From NCBI GenBank assembly GCA_012845835.1, contig JABAKD010000027.1, positions 8,425,364 through 8,489,363 of the forward strand: a stretch of 64,000 nt of DNA, given 5' to 3'. Each line of letters begins with the position of its first letter. The first letter of the stretch is position 1. The position numbers and the translations under genes are program-made. The notes under the pieces are model-generated. The model did no database searches. It was not told the origin of the DNA and saw nothing but the letters and a program-made list of their open reading frames with translations. Origin of the DNA: Undaria pinnatifida. Lineage: Eukaryota > Sar > Phaeophyceae > Laminariales > Alariaceae. Positions 46,601-58,700 of this stretch are shown piece after piece.

Positions 46601-46604
46601 CCAT
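43559..46604 (-). CDS. Charged coiled-coil protein, four exons, function unknown
   Basis: Exons 46604-46449, 46093-45851, 45146-44947 and 43817-43559 join in phase to 286 codons with the stop. Exon 1 is Ala/Gly-rich and ends DAEQLFRRKKK. Exon 2 has a hydrophobic start (WHDAYLLLFCDAVHVPP), then TYGGWAEGYDRLRAKH, and turns into a Glu/Arg helix (ERRERLEMEREESRRR). Exon 3 is Gly-rich then strongly charged (EEEERRREIDRSFRRWLGRK). Exon 4 continues the helix (ELEASRRWKKRP), then a Gly/Glu-rich tail. The heptad-like Glu/Arg stretches and the W-containing charged motif suggest a cytoskeletal or flagellar coiled-coil protein, but I do not recognise the family. The start is uncertain: the frame is open upstream of 46604 and a first exon may be missing. 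The exon 2 acceptor (GTAAAAG) is weak; phase and sequence continuity support it. Confidence 0.6.
43935..44125 (-). mobile_element. Intron-associated poly-C-tailed repeat, 3' fragment
   Basis: The reverse complement matches 55205-55370: TATGGAAGAAACG, AAATGTTGG, GATATCTA, GTCTCG, AAGGGATGCGT, GTCAATGG, CAAATGAC, AAATGAGTAC, poly-C. It lies in the last intron of the coiled-coil gene, sense orientation, about 120 bp before the acceptor of exon 4. Confidence 0.75.
45450..45848. repeat. CTGCTG/ATCCTGCTG microsatellite in coiled-coil gene intron
   Basis: Imperfect CTGCTG, GATCCTGCTG and CTAATCCTG runs. The Leu/Ile-rich plus-strand ORF (45356-45748) is a translation of the repeat. Confidence 0.9.
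46150..46420. repeat. CAA/CAG and CCAACA microsatellite in coiled-coil gene intron
   Basis: AGCAACAGCAG, ACAACAACA and CCAACA runs, read as T/G-rich on the coding strand just after the exon 1 donor. Confidence 0.9.
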
Positions 46605-47546
46605 TCCCCACTTCCGGCCTTTCGCGTCACCGCGGTTCCGAGGGCCCGCCGCGTCATCGCAGGATTGCCTCAGACTACGGGTAGGGCCGCCGGCCGAGGT
46701 CGGCAACCTTTCACGGTGATGCCAGCTGAGAGACCTTCGTTGCCGAGCGCGCCCTCTCTCGGACCCGGCAGGAGCGAGATCGCTCAGAGCGAGGGCAACC
46801 GGAGTCGACACCGCTGTAATGGCAGTCGTGGACAATGGTGAAGTTGTGGGGCAGGGCGTGGCGCAGCAACAGTGGTGGTGGTGGTGGTGGTGGTGGTGGT
46901 AGCGGTGGATGTAGTTATTTTTACCCTTTTTTCGAGGAACGTTTGTGCCCGGCGTTCCTTCGCTTGGTGGTGGATGTCGAGAACGGCTGGGCAGGCAGAG
47001 AAGGCGATGAAGTTGTTTTCGCGCATAAGTATATGATGTTGAGGAGTTGTTAGATAGTCTCGTATGTTGGGGGGGGGGCGGAGTGCTACTGTAGGCCAAA
47101 GGAGACAACAACGAACGCTAACAACAGCCCATCAGCCACCGACACAGATACGTTGACGACAGTTACAAACTTCCCGCTGCACGAGTCCCTATCGACAGCT
47201 ACCATCTTCTTGTCGGCGTGAAATCGTTTTACGTACAGTGTCGCTAATATACCCGTCAAAGCATCGCTGTATGCTGTCCGAGTACCCGAGTACTCGGGTG
47301 GACTCGGGTACCCACGCTATCCAGGTTCGTGTGCCTGAAAAAACGGGTCCCTGGCCAGGGATACGAGTACTGTAGTACCCCTGGAAAAAGCCAGGGTGCT
47401 CTTGGCCCCGGGTACCCAACGGGGTACAACTCTACTGCTGTGGTGGGGCGGGTGGGTATCATATCATACATGACAGCGATGATGGGCGAGGGGGGAAACG
47501 AGCCGGGGTGTCGGTTGTGGTACCTGGCACCAGGTACTGTATCATT
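46605..47546. other. No assigned gene; possible upstream part of the coiled-coil gene
   Basis: GC-rich 46605-46830 is open on the minus strand and could extend exon 1. A GGT repeat lies at 46870-46905. At 47275-47470 GAGTACCCGAGTACTCGGGT and GGTACC-type palindromes cluster. Confidence 0.4.
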
Positions 47547-47655
47547 ACAACTCGTAATACGCGCGATCGGAGTATCACACACAGCTTGCAAAGATGAGAT
47601 TCGACGAAATCTTCGATCTCACAGCTGGAGTGTATTTTCATTTTTTATAATAGAC
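47547..47655 (+). repeat. Hairpin-core repeat with flanks
   Basis: Core 47582-47627: CAGCT, TGCAAAGAT, GAGA-T-TCGA, loop, TCGA-TCTC, AC, AGCTG. The inner GAGA/TCTC pair replaces GAGT/ACTC of other copies. The flanks match 11300-11415 on the other strand. Confidence 0.75.
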
Positions 47656-48612
47656 TTACTTAATTTTGTTTTTCTCAGGGATTGCCCATCCCTAGCCTCT
47701 CAGAGCTCCAACTTCCACATTACTTGCGGAACCTTTCCAGCTTTTCTTTGCTTTCCAGCTTCGTTCGAAATACCAAACGCCAATAGTACATACCAATACT
47801 ACTACATCAGGTTTGTACATACCATCAGATACTACGATGTTGGATCACATGCACGCCCAGCTCAGACCAGTCCGGCTATATATAGCCCAGCAGCGCAGCG
47901 TAGCGCCGTGCGGAACCGTGCGGAGCCGTGCGGAGCCGTGCGGTGCGGTGCCGTGCCCTTCGCTGCGGTGCTGTGTCGCTGCGCTGTGTGCTTTCTTTCG
48001 AACATAGAGCAGTAGCGGGTATAATGCGTGTTGTTGTGTACGGAGTGCAGTACTACTTTTCCTTTTTTTTTATTTTCTGCATGTATTTGATCTTTCACGG
48101 CCCCCTGTTTTTTCCCCCACGCAATTTACCCCCATTCTGCCGATCAGAACGTAACACCGGTAACAAAAGCACACCGCACAGCTGAGCACAACAGGGCAAT
48201 TTGCTCTGCACAAGCAGCTCTTGGCATTATCAAATCGCTGTTCGCACCAAATCATGGGCCTCTTCTTTCAGCCCCATTTACATATGTTTTTAGTTGCATT
48301 CTTCCTTGCCTTGCGCGAGCGTAGCACGCGGCGTCAGCCGCCCGCGGAGCGGCGGCCTTATATTATTTAGAACCTCCCGTTGCTGTATAGTCTACTGCTG
48401 TACCCTGTGTAGACTGCTGTACCAAGGCACTGCTGTACAACGTCAAAGTATCAAATCCCGCGCAATCCTACGAGGGTTAAATTTTACCAGGTACCAGGGC
48501 ATCCTACCAGATCCTATTCCACGCGAAACGCGAAACGCTCATTCATGTTGCCTTGTTTCGCTCCTCGCCGTCCCCGATAAGGAGATTGAGACTGCAGACT
48601 GCAGACAGAAGA
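47656..48612. other. No supported gene; CCGTGCGG repeat
   Basis: CCGTGCGGAGCCGTGCGG-type units at 47890-47990 resemble, inverted, those at 27010-27090. The rest shows no splice-consistent coding. Confidence 0.45.
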
Positions 48613-48613
48613 T

Positions 48614-48832
48614 GTCATTTCGCATCACGAAGACCACTGATAGGGACAGCTTACGCTATACCTACAATGGGACCCGAAGGGTGCGCCAGCTAGCGTCGGG
48701 CTGCGAAAGCAACTGAGTTAAATCGACACACGACGCATATGAAAATACGTGGAAGTGTGGTGAGCTAAAGCTTTATTTTTCCCCATCCGCCAGAGGATGG
48801 AAAAAAAAAAAAAAAAAAGTCATTTCGCATCA
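48614..48832 (+). mobile_element. SINE with poly(A) tail and perfect 14-bp target duplication
   Basis: GTCATTTCGCATCA at 48614-48627 is repeated exactly at 48819-48832, directly after an 18-A tail. The 191-bp body (48628-48818) carries GGGACAGCTTACGC, GGGACCCGAAGGGTGCGCCA, GAGTTAAATCGACACACGAC and GTGGTGAGCTAAAGCTTTA. This is the youngest copy here. No convincing Pol III A/B boxes are identified, so the RNA ancestor is unknown. Confidence 0.9.
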
Positions 48833-48880
48833 TACGTGCACGTTGCGTGAATATTTTCCAATCGCTTTTCTAACATTCTC

Positions 48881-49527
48881 TCACATCCAGTCTGGAAGGG
48901 GAACGTCACTCCCGAGACCGGCCAGAGCAGTCAGGACATCCTCAGGAAGAGTGAGCCTCACGTGAGAGAGCTGATCATACGAGGCGACCTGCTTGGGGGC
49001 AAGCGAACAGGAGTGCTCAACACCTCCTCCCAGTAGTCTCGAAGTTGGTGGTGATATCATCAGACTTATCGTTTCCGCCAGCACCTCGCTCGGGGAAGGG
49101 GCAGCAGGGACGGGCCGAGGAGTTTGGAGCGCGGGAGCTCCGCTTTCTGTCGGCCGCACATATCTTTGAGGGTCGTATTGTCTCGGCATGCCCAAGCCTG
49201 TTGTAGGCTGTGCTCGGGGCTGCTGTCTGCTGTGACACTACACTACGACGACACTTCGGCGTTGCAGTGATTCACATTTTGGCATTTTGGCCGTTGTTGC
49301 GATCCAATGAGTGTTCATAATTTATAAAAAATGTTTTCAACACCATAGCAAGGCGGTTTTTGTTAGGGTATTGAATATACTTACTTTTTGAGAGTTCCAC
49401 TCCGCTGGCCCGAGGTTCTCTGTGGGGCTACCTCGAGCATCAATTCCCCCCTCTTGTCCAGCCACTTCAACCTTCCGATTGCAAACAAATTTGGGCACTG
49501 CTTGTGCGGCGCTAGCAGCGCTTGACC
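48881..49527 (-). CDS. Unrecognised gene, last two exons
   Basis: Exon 49527-49385 follows the acceptor CCCGAACAG, carries 47 full codons (VPKFVCNRKVEVAGQEGGID, then ENLGPAEWNSQK) and ends at a consensus GTAAGT donor in phase 0. The terminal exon starts at 49237 or 49222 (both in phase) and runs 114-119 codons to TGA at 48881. It is Pro/Arg-rich at first (MPRQYDPQRYVRP), then amphipathic, ending LPEDVLTALAGLG...PLPDWM. The upstream exon, which should end with one base of a split codon, was not found; the gene either starts between 49528 and 49738 or runs antisense under the kinase gene. No domain recognised; composition and in-phase splicing are the only support. Confidence 0.45.
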
Positions 49528-49738
49528 CTGTTCGGGAAATATGCGGCGTAATAGTTTTCGTTTCGGAGTTGCCCGTTTGGACGCATGTTGTGGATGTGAT
49601 ACGCAAATACGACGTTATTATAAAAAATACGTACGCAGAAGAAGCGCAAACGACTAAAAACAAAAACACATTTTTCACTTCTTCCTAAAAAGCACAACGA
49701 CGTGGCAGTGGCGCGCTGCTGCTGTGGCCCAGCCCAGC
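49528..49738. promoter_or_regulatory. Candidate shared upstream region between divergent genes
   Basis: Roughly 210 bp between the minus-strand exon ending at 49527 and the kinase start codon. No TATA-like or other core element is convincing, so the claim rests on layout alone. Confidence 0.25.
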
Positions 49739-52700
49739 ATGAGTACCAGTAGCTCTTCGGCGTCACCATCCTCGTGCGGGGAGGGAGGAGGGGGAAGGCG
49801 GAACATATGGTCCGAGGAGAATGAGCGAGAGGAGCTCAAGCCGTCGTCGCACATTGCGCTGATGTACTACAGGTACGAAGATCACCCATGTCTGTTTTAT
49901 GTTTTTTTCTTGTTATTTTGGGTTGCTTGGCGTGTCGCTGCTACCCTGCTGTGCGCTGCTGCTACTGGTGGCGCTGGTGCTGGCTGGTGCTGCTGCTACT
50001 GTAGCTGCAGCAGATGCCGCCGCCACTGCTGCTGCTAGTGCGGTTCTATCGAAGTTCGATGGCAACCACCACACAGGCTGCGCATGCATGCGTCACAGAG
50101 TAAAATACAAAAACAGCAGCAGCGGTAAAGTACCGGTACAAGCACATCAACATCCTCATCATGAGGTACAAAGCTTTCGCAAAGCTATCATAGGAATTTC
50201 AATGCCCTCATCTTCCCCCCCCCCCCCCCCCCGGTCTCTCATCTTTCATTCTGCCCACAGGGACGATTCGGAGTCCTTGAGCTTGAGCACGACAGCAACC
50301 TCTGCGCGGTCTCCCAGCCCTTCCCCGACATCGCCGGCACGAGGCATGGAAAGACGAGGCTCCCGCGCAAGGCGGAGGCTGCTGTCGGGGCTCACCGTGG
50401 ACACCGCGCTCGGTGGCTTCGGCGTTGGAGAGGAAGAGGACCCTCCTGCTGTCATCGACACTACCTCGGTTGAGGTTGAACGCAAGGCAGACGGTAAGCC
50501 GCGAGGGACGCAGCGATGTATACATGCGTTCAACCTAGAGCAAAAGTAGCGGTAGCGCAAGCCTTCGTACAACAAACACACCACCACCAACCAACTACAA
50601 GCAGTATTATAACAGCATAACAGCAGCAGTACCTGCAGCAACGTTGTAGCAAGGGGACAAACGACTTAGATTTAGTGAGAAATCTTTGTTTATGCGGTAG
50701 CAAGATCGATATTATACTGATTTGGGCGGAAATATAAATACGATTTTGTTATACACATTAATATTGGCAATGGTCTTTAAATTTCCATCCATACGCAGTA
50801 AGAAACAAGAAGTAAATCTGGGCATGATTTTATTCGTTTGTGGAAAGAATGTGTTCTTCGCACACTAACTTCAACATAAAGGCTTCCGATTTCCGTGCCC
50901 TTGCGGTAAATCTCATGTTTCACAATCGGCCAGTTGGTCCGTTGCGCGTCGTATGATCGTGATACACACAAGTATCATATCGCAGCTATTATATGGATAC
51001 TACTGCTGCTGTTGTATAGTTTTGTACCATATCCTGGTACTATTATATGAAACCGCAGCAGCAACAGCAGCAGCAGTAGACTACGACTTGTGCCATACCT
51101 GGTACCGGTACTGGTTAACGTAAAGTGGGTTGTCGACTGCGTTCGTCATTCGCGCCTGAACACATGACGTATTGCGGAGCGGTGGCAGATGGGTCACCTC
51201 CAGCTCTTTCATTGACTGCGATCAAATGACGATGTCAGATTCCAGCAACTGCTGAAATCGATCAACTGGCCATTCTGGCGCGGCTCCTGCTCGCCCACTT
51301 TCACTCTATACTATTAATACAACTACTGCTGTAGCATGTACACGCCGTACTCAGTACAATTTGTCAAGCAAACTCCATCCTAGGCTAATTCCAAGTAGTT
51401 TATCTAAAAAACTCGGGGTGCAGTCCTGTAGGCACAAGTTTTTGCGGCGATAGACCCGAGCTCCACAGCCCGGGGCATTGCGGAGGTGCTTTGTGTCGCA
51501 AACACAGAGAGGCCTCTCTAACTAATACTTACATGCCATACCTATCGTATAGCTCGTACGTCGTACCACGTGAGAGTTTGGGGCCAAGGGTAAATACAAC
51601 GACTATTAAATATTACAAATTGGACTATATGCACTGATTACACTGATTAATACGACAAGAGCTTGAATAGGCGCAACCTCGAGATCTCTCATCAAACGGA
51701 TACGATCAGGGGTGCCAGTACGACGACGGTGTATATGTACCACACCCGGAGATAACAATTTGGGCTGTAAAAACCTTATTGTCACCCGGTGTGGTATATT
51801 CCGTGCGGTGTGGTGTACAACGTCCCGGGTGATGTAATCATACTGTATAATAACACCGTCGGTGTCGGTGACGCGCGCGGTATTTTGCCAACCGCGCGTG
51901 TCATAGAAAGGACGATCTACAGCAAGCAGTACACTGACTACGAACGGGTTGTTGTTAAAATTAAAAATTCCTTGCAGCGTCGCGCCGGTACGCATAGGCA
52001 TCGTTAAAAAAGGTTGAAACATCTTCGCTGAAGCCATCGACGCATGCATGGTCAACTATTATTAATAATAAAACTCGGGGTTTGTTTATTTTTTCGGATA
52101 CCTCGTAGCACGCAAAAAAAAACGTCGTCGCATCTTGGGTAGTGGGCAGGGCTACGTGCTAGTAGGTGTCGTTGTACTTGTGGTATGCCTGGTACGCGAG
52201 TCGTGGGGAGGATACGTACCACCCAGCACATATGCTAAGCAAAACGCGGGGTTGCTACCCGTACACGTGGCCGATGTTCCTGCATCCGTCGTCATGCAAA
52301 GGCCTCGCTGATGCCCTCGCCGCGCAAAGGAAGAGCACAACAAAAATGTGAAGGGGGCAGAAAGAAGAGGTCCATGGTTTTGGTTATGCCGAGAGGTACT
52401 TGTGTGCAGAGCTGATTGTTCTGTGCTGTGCTGTGCTGTGCTGTGTGCTTCGTGGCGATGCCGCGTTCTGATCGGCAATACCGGGTGTAAAAAAATGCGA
52501 AGAAAAAACAAACATGAAAGGAGGTCGAGAGAGGGCACATCAATGAAGAAAGCAAAAAGACGACTAGTGCTGTATACTCATAACACCTACGAGTATTGTG
52601 GCAGAACACACGTACGGTAAATACCAACGACAGGCAAGAAGTTTTTTACAGGCCTGTCCTAGGACCTGCATTTAGGTTGCGTCCCGGTTTTGCATGCCCG

Positions 52701-55700
52701 ACCTGCTTGGAGTGTGGCAAACAAAACTCCTGTGCAACCACTGCTGTGTTATCACAACCTCTGGAGCATCCACCCTCGCTCAGTGATACCGTTAAGTTTT
52801 ATCGAGTTCCAAACGACCACCCAATTTATCACCGGGATACGTTGTAGATCACACCCCTCGAGTACACCGCACGCGGTGATAATTATACTGCTGTAATTGT
52901 TTCATAGCCCGAAATGTTATCACCGGGAGTGTGATTACACCGTCGTATATGACCGTCGTATATAAAAGGTGTGATTCGTGACCGTTGTTCGTTTTTCCGA
53001 TGTAGGGTCAGGACCATAATGCCTTTTTTCTCTAGTTTTATGCTCCTTTTTTTTCGAAAAGCATATGCTAAAACAAGTCAATTATGCTCACTAGTTCTGC
53101 TTTTTTTCGGGGTTTATGCCCCCACTTATGCTCCGTTTGATGGCGGGTATATATGCTTCAAATGCCACTTTATGCCTGCCGGTCTAATTAAGTCGAAGTA
53201 CATACCACCAAAGTAATCGAATGATTAGACACCAGGCGCTTCTAGAAATTTCTTAAACATCTTTCATGCCCTACGACCTCGTATATCCACAGGCTTTATG
53301 CCCAAAATGAAGCAGCAATGCTCGTCGCCTATGTGTGTATGCTCTTTTAGCTAAAATACGCTCGAGCATATGCTCCTTGCGCGTATGTTTTATGCCCAAA
53401 ACAAATCAGCAATGCTGGTCGGCTTTGCGTGTGTGCTCTTTTCGCTAAAACATGCACGAGCATATGCTCCTCGCATTTATGCATTTTCTTATGCTCAAAA
53501 AAGCTGATTATGCTATAAACCATGCGGGCATTATTGGGCCTAACCCTGTTTCGATGTCAATGACAGCATTAAAAAAAATTCCGCACTTTTTTTGTGTTGC
53601 TAAAATCTACAATGTACCTAGCGCCAGATGATATTTCAAGAGTGTACCCGTCCTCGGTTCTCGTCGAAGCCATCAGGCCGCACGGCTAGACTCTCCGACT
53701 GCGACCTCGTAACGATCGCCGATCCCGTCGTCCACCACGAGGACTTTCCGCAAGGCTTTCCTGGTATGATACGCGGCTTGACAGTATTCCAGTACATGTG
53801 ATTGGGTTTTTAACGAGAAAAAAAAAATGGATGGCGCGTCTGTTGTTTATATAGCACAGCATCCACGACGGCCGCACTGCACAAGCTACAGCATCCACGT
53901 ACGGGTCATTCCGTAACGGTAGGTTTACGATTAGGGTTAGCGTTGCCGCCCCCCCAACCACCGCCTTGCGCATTTTAGCCCACGTATACAGCAGAATGGT
54001 AGGGGTGACACCCGCCGGGTACCCGCCACGAACGGGTACATACCCGCCAAATTCTGGAGGTCGGACTCGGACTCGGACTCGCCACCGGAAACGGGTCCAC
54101 CGGGTACCAGGGTACCCGGACAACGTATGGTCCCGTTTACGGTCGTCAAGCGGGCCTGACACGTGGTTGCTAGGGCGTACTTGGATTACGTTTGGCGGAG
54201 AGAACTACAGGCGTCAAACGGTACCAGTCTTTGCGTTCTAACGCAGGGTCCTCCCTCCGTTATTAGATTTAATGGCCGTTGCTGTTGGAAGCTCTCCTTC
54301 GTCAAGGGATCAACCCTAAACAAGCTTCTCGGTCATGCTGTAGCCCACGATCCCGAAAGAGTGCTTGAATACGCATGTGAAGTGCTTTGGTTCAAGCGTT
54401 GCGCTTGTTTTACCTGGATCGTTTCTTTCGTGTTAGAAAGGTGCCTGTAGGTATTTGTCGGGCACGTTGACCACGGGCACACGTTGCTAAATGGGTACCC
54501 GGCCCGGGATGCTCAATGACATGATCATGGATGGCCGTAGTAGCTGCATGCGTAGTAGCTGGTAGGTACTGTGCGAGTATTTGCGCTGGGTCGCTTATTG
54601 CGTGCTTGTGAGGAAAAGGAGTGTTCACGGACTCCCTTGCCGATGCAGATGTGTGCCGGTTGCTGGTGTTCGTTGTGTCAATGCAGTGGCTCGCGATCAA
54701 GGATGGGGGGGAAAGACAAGTTTACGAGGAAACAACTCGAGTAGCATTTGTTGCGTAATATGTTTAGTCTACTTTTCCTCACAATGGCGTCGACGGTAGG
54801 ACACGAACCCGTCGTGATTTCACGCGCAGGTTCGTCTGTCTCGTGTCCAGCAGAGTTTTCGACATCTGGTTGCCCACCCCTCCTTCCTTGCGTCTCAAGT
54901 CCGTGCTCCGTCTCAAAAGAAATGCGGTTAACCCATTTCCAATTCCCAAAATTCCAACTCCCGAAATTATCCTATCCTAGTCTAATTCCAGCTCTTTTGT
55001 CCCCACGTCGGGAGTGCGGTGCTAAAAGGGTTAAACGATCGAATTATCAAGACACGCAATACACGAGTGCGCCACCTCCCGCCCCCCCGCCCCCCTAGAC
55101 ATGCGAGGGTCGATGTTCTTCAAGCAACAAATGAGCACGCCCCCCACCCTACCCATGAAGGTGGGCGGTGGCCACGGACGGCCGAGGAGGAAATACTGAG
55201 ATAAGCAAACATATTCTATATAGTTTATGGAAGAAACGTTCTGAGCGTCCAAATGTTGGGGATATCTATTCAGAAGTAGATACGGGTGTTCAGTCTCGAA
55301 AGGGATGCGTGGTCAATGGTCAAATGACTAAAGCAAGGAACCAATTGAGTACCCCCCCCCCCCCCTCCCCCTCAGTGATGCGACGGTCTATGATCTGACA
55401 AGCTACGGCTATGCAGAATAATGAGTACCCCCCCTCCCCGCTCTCCCTGCTTCTCGTTTCCTGCCTGTCTCCCGAACGAAGGTTCCGTGGCCAAACTTAA
55501 CGAGTACGTGATCGTCCGCGATCTCGGGCAGGGCTCTTCGGCGGAGGTAAAACTCTGCCGATTGGTGCTTCCGCCCTTAACGGCGAAGAGACGCGGTGGC
55601 AGCGGCGATGGCGGTGGCAGCAGCTTCAACTGGGGAGGCTGTCGGGCGGATGGGGGCGATACCGCGTACGGTAGCCCGTGCGATAGTCCTCGCTGCGGGC

Positions 55701-58700
55701 AAGGAAAGGGCAGGGGTGAAGACGGGCTAGATTGCAACAGCGACCTCTATGTGGGTGACCGAGGTTCAATTCGGCATATGGGTAAATAATTCCGCACCTA
55801 AAGTATAAATACCAATACTTACCATTATAGTGGACAAAAAATAAGACACCTCCCAATCAAAACTCACTCATATAGTATATTACGAGTACCAACAACGCAG
55901 CTTGCAAAGATGAGTATTGACCTGAAATTCGTCAAACTCACGGCTGACGTCCTTGAAAATTAGTTATAAAATAGTTGACAAAAAATAAGACACCTCCCAA
56001 TCAAAACTCACTCATATAGTATATTACGAGTACCAACAACGCAGCTTGCAAAGATGAGTATTGACCTGAAATTCGTCAAACTCACGGCTGACGTCCTTGA
56101 AAATTAGTTACAAAATAGTTGACAAAAAATAAGACACCTCCCAATCAAAACTCACTCATATAGTATATTACGAGTACCAACAACGCAGTTTGCAAAGATG
56201 AGTATTGACCTGAAATTCGTCAAACTCACGGCTGACGTCCTTGAAAATTAGTTATAAAATAGTTGACAAAAAATAAGACACCTCCCAATCAAAACTCACT
56301 CATATAGCATATTACGAGTACCAACAACGCAGCTTGCAAAGATGAGTATTGACCTGAAATTCGTCAAACTCACGGCTGACGTCCTTGAAAATTAGTTATA
56401 AAATAGTTGACAAAAAATAAGACACCTCCCAATCAAAACTCACTCATATGGTATATTACGAGTACCAACAACGCAGTTTGCCAAGATGAGTATTGACCTG
56501 AAATTCGTCAAACTCACGGCTGACGTCCTTGAAAATTAGTTATAAAATAGTTGACAAAAAATAAGACACCTCCCAATCAAAACTCACTCATATAGCATAT
56601 TACGAGTACCAACAACGCAGCTTGCAAAGATGAGCATTGACCTGAAATTCGTCAAACTCACGGCTGACGTCCTTGAAAATTAGTTATAAAATAGTTCCAG
56701 TTTGATAATATTAAAAAATAAAATAAAAAGGGGCACGTCTCATTGAAATTGGAGAAATCGCAAAAATCGTTATTTGCGTCTGATTGGTCTAAAAATAAAT
56801 CACCAAGAAGGCACTTTGTTTTGTTCTGTTTTGGGACGAGTCAAATTCCAAAAATCAAATTAAACAAAGTAAGAAAATATTTTCGTCGAATTTGGTGGAA
56901 AAATTGAAGTCTTCGCTCGTCCCGTTTGTTGCCCACGGTGTTCTTTGACATTTTGTTTCTTCGTTTTTCTAATTCTAAAACACATTACCCCATTGCTCGG
57001 TAAGAGGCAGACAAATACTTTTTTGATGTTTTACATCTTAATATTAGAATTCATTTAAATAAACGAATTAGTTTTTTTAGCTTCGATAATAAGACACCCC
57101 CTTAGAAATGGAAACAATCTCATTATTTTTGTGTTCTTTTTTTCCCGCCGCGCTTGATTAATGACCATTTTAGAAATGCAAAAACAAGCTCCTCACTATT
57201 TCCAAATGATTTGACCCCAAAAACACGGATGAAGTTCTTACAGAGTTGTAACCATGGGACAAGGGTGGAGTTAGATACAGGATACATGCGAGAGATACCA
57301 GTAAATTTACTCCCGCCATTTTTGTTTTACGCCAAAAAAAAAATTTCCCTCGACGGAGAGAACGTGTTGCGGGGTCTTGCGAGCTGTTTGTTTGCTGCGG
57401 GCTGCAGGGTGCAACAGCACCGCCACCAGCAGCAGAATATTAACCCCTTTAGAGCCCCCCCCCAACACTACACAAAATCCAAGTAACTTTTCCCCGAAAA
57501 CGAGTTTCCAGTTGTATGGGCGTTACGCCTGCGTCGGAAACGAGAGAGTCGGGCGAGAAGTGCGGCAGTGACAACCGACCCCCTCCCGTCCCACACGAAG
57601 AAGGTGTAATGGGGTGCCCTCCGTAGAAGGATAGTTTATAGATCCGACGTGAAACCATGTCATGGTTGAAGTGAATTGACGTGACATTAGATGTCACACT
57701 CATGTCAAGGCCATCATAGATGGGTGGTAATGTAGGTGACGATGCTGGGGAAAGCAGGACGCCCCTCATCTCACTACCCTGCCCAACCCTGCCCTACTCT
57801 CTCTTGTCTTGCTTTGTCTGTCTTTTAGAATTCAATGTAGAGGGAAAAAATGTGTAAGCTTTGAGTCTATCCTGCGACCCATGAGGAGAGACCAAACAAG
57901 GGCACCGGAACCCATGAGGAGCACGCTTCCGAACACCACCCAACCACGCATCCCCCACTCGGAGTACCACTACATTTGGCGTCGTCGGCAGGACAGAGAG
58001 CGCCAAATACCGCATGTTGTGTCATTTTTTTTTTTTTTTTTTTTTTTATCCTCCGGCGGATGAGGAAAAATAAAGCTTTAGCTCACCACGCTTCCACGTA
58101 TTTTCATACGCGTCGTGTGTCGATTTAACTCAGTTGCCTTCGCAGCCCAACGCACGCTGGCGCACCCTTCGGGTCCCATTGTAGGTATAGCGTAAGCTGT
58201 CCCTGTCAGTGGTCTTCGTTACAACCCCGGCAGCGCAAGCTGCCGTTGTATACGGATGCATTGTGTCATGTTTTTGTAGAGCATGAGGTCATCAAAATCG
58301 TTTATCCGGTACCAGGTAGAAGTTACGCCGCAAAATTTCCGAAAGTACTTGGTATTTGGCTCTAGGCTAATATTAGTAGTGTTTTTTTCGTTCATTCTTC
58401 AACTGCTGCTGCTGCTGACTGTCCCATATATGTTCCGGCTCAACCTTTGGCGATCCAACAGACAGATGGACAGGCGGTTACAGACAGACAATAGACAAAC
58501 AGCCGACGCGCAGAGATTTGCTACACAGGCGGAATGTGAGAGCAACGCGCTGTTCGAGGCCAAAAAGACAGATACCCGTGGACAGGGTGAGAGAGATATT
58601 GACCAAACGGGAACAGCGACGTTAGGAACGAACTACTGGAAGGCAGGGCGGTCGGAGTAGCTTTGGTGCTTAAAATCGAAAATCTGAAGAGATATTTAGA

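Larger units (their letters stand above)
50494..55481 (+). other. Intron 2 of the kinase gene (5 kb)
   Basis: Donor GTAAGC, acceptor CCGAACGAAG. Contains the TATGC-rich stretch, a MITE and intron-associated repeat fragments, listed separately. ORFs at 51606-52055 (-) and 52152-52538 (-) have no recognisable domain and lack splice-phase support. 50494-53019 and 53545-54925 otherwise show nothing. Confidence 0.75.

Noticed and set aside
51606-52055. 149-codon minus-strand ORF in kinase intron 2
   Set aside because: Overlaps a 72-codon ORF on the other strand and has no domain or splice context; probably chance.
55898-55946. Hammerhead ribozyme in the hairpin-core repeat
   Set aside because: GATGAG and CGAAAC fragments recall the core, but the GAG and CTC bases pair with each other and the CUGANGA/GAAA arrangement is absent on both strands.
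55834-56697. CRISPR-like array
   Set aside because: Whole 144-bp units are repeated with no variable spacers, in a eukaryotic intron; it is a tandem repeat.
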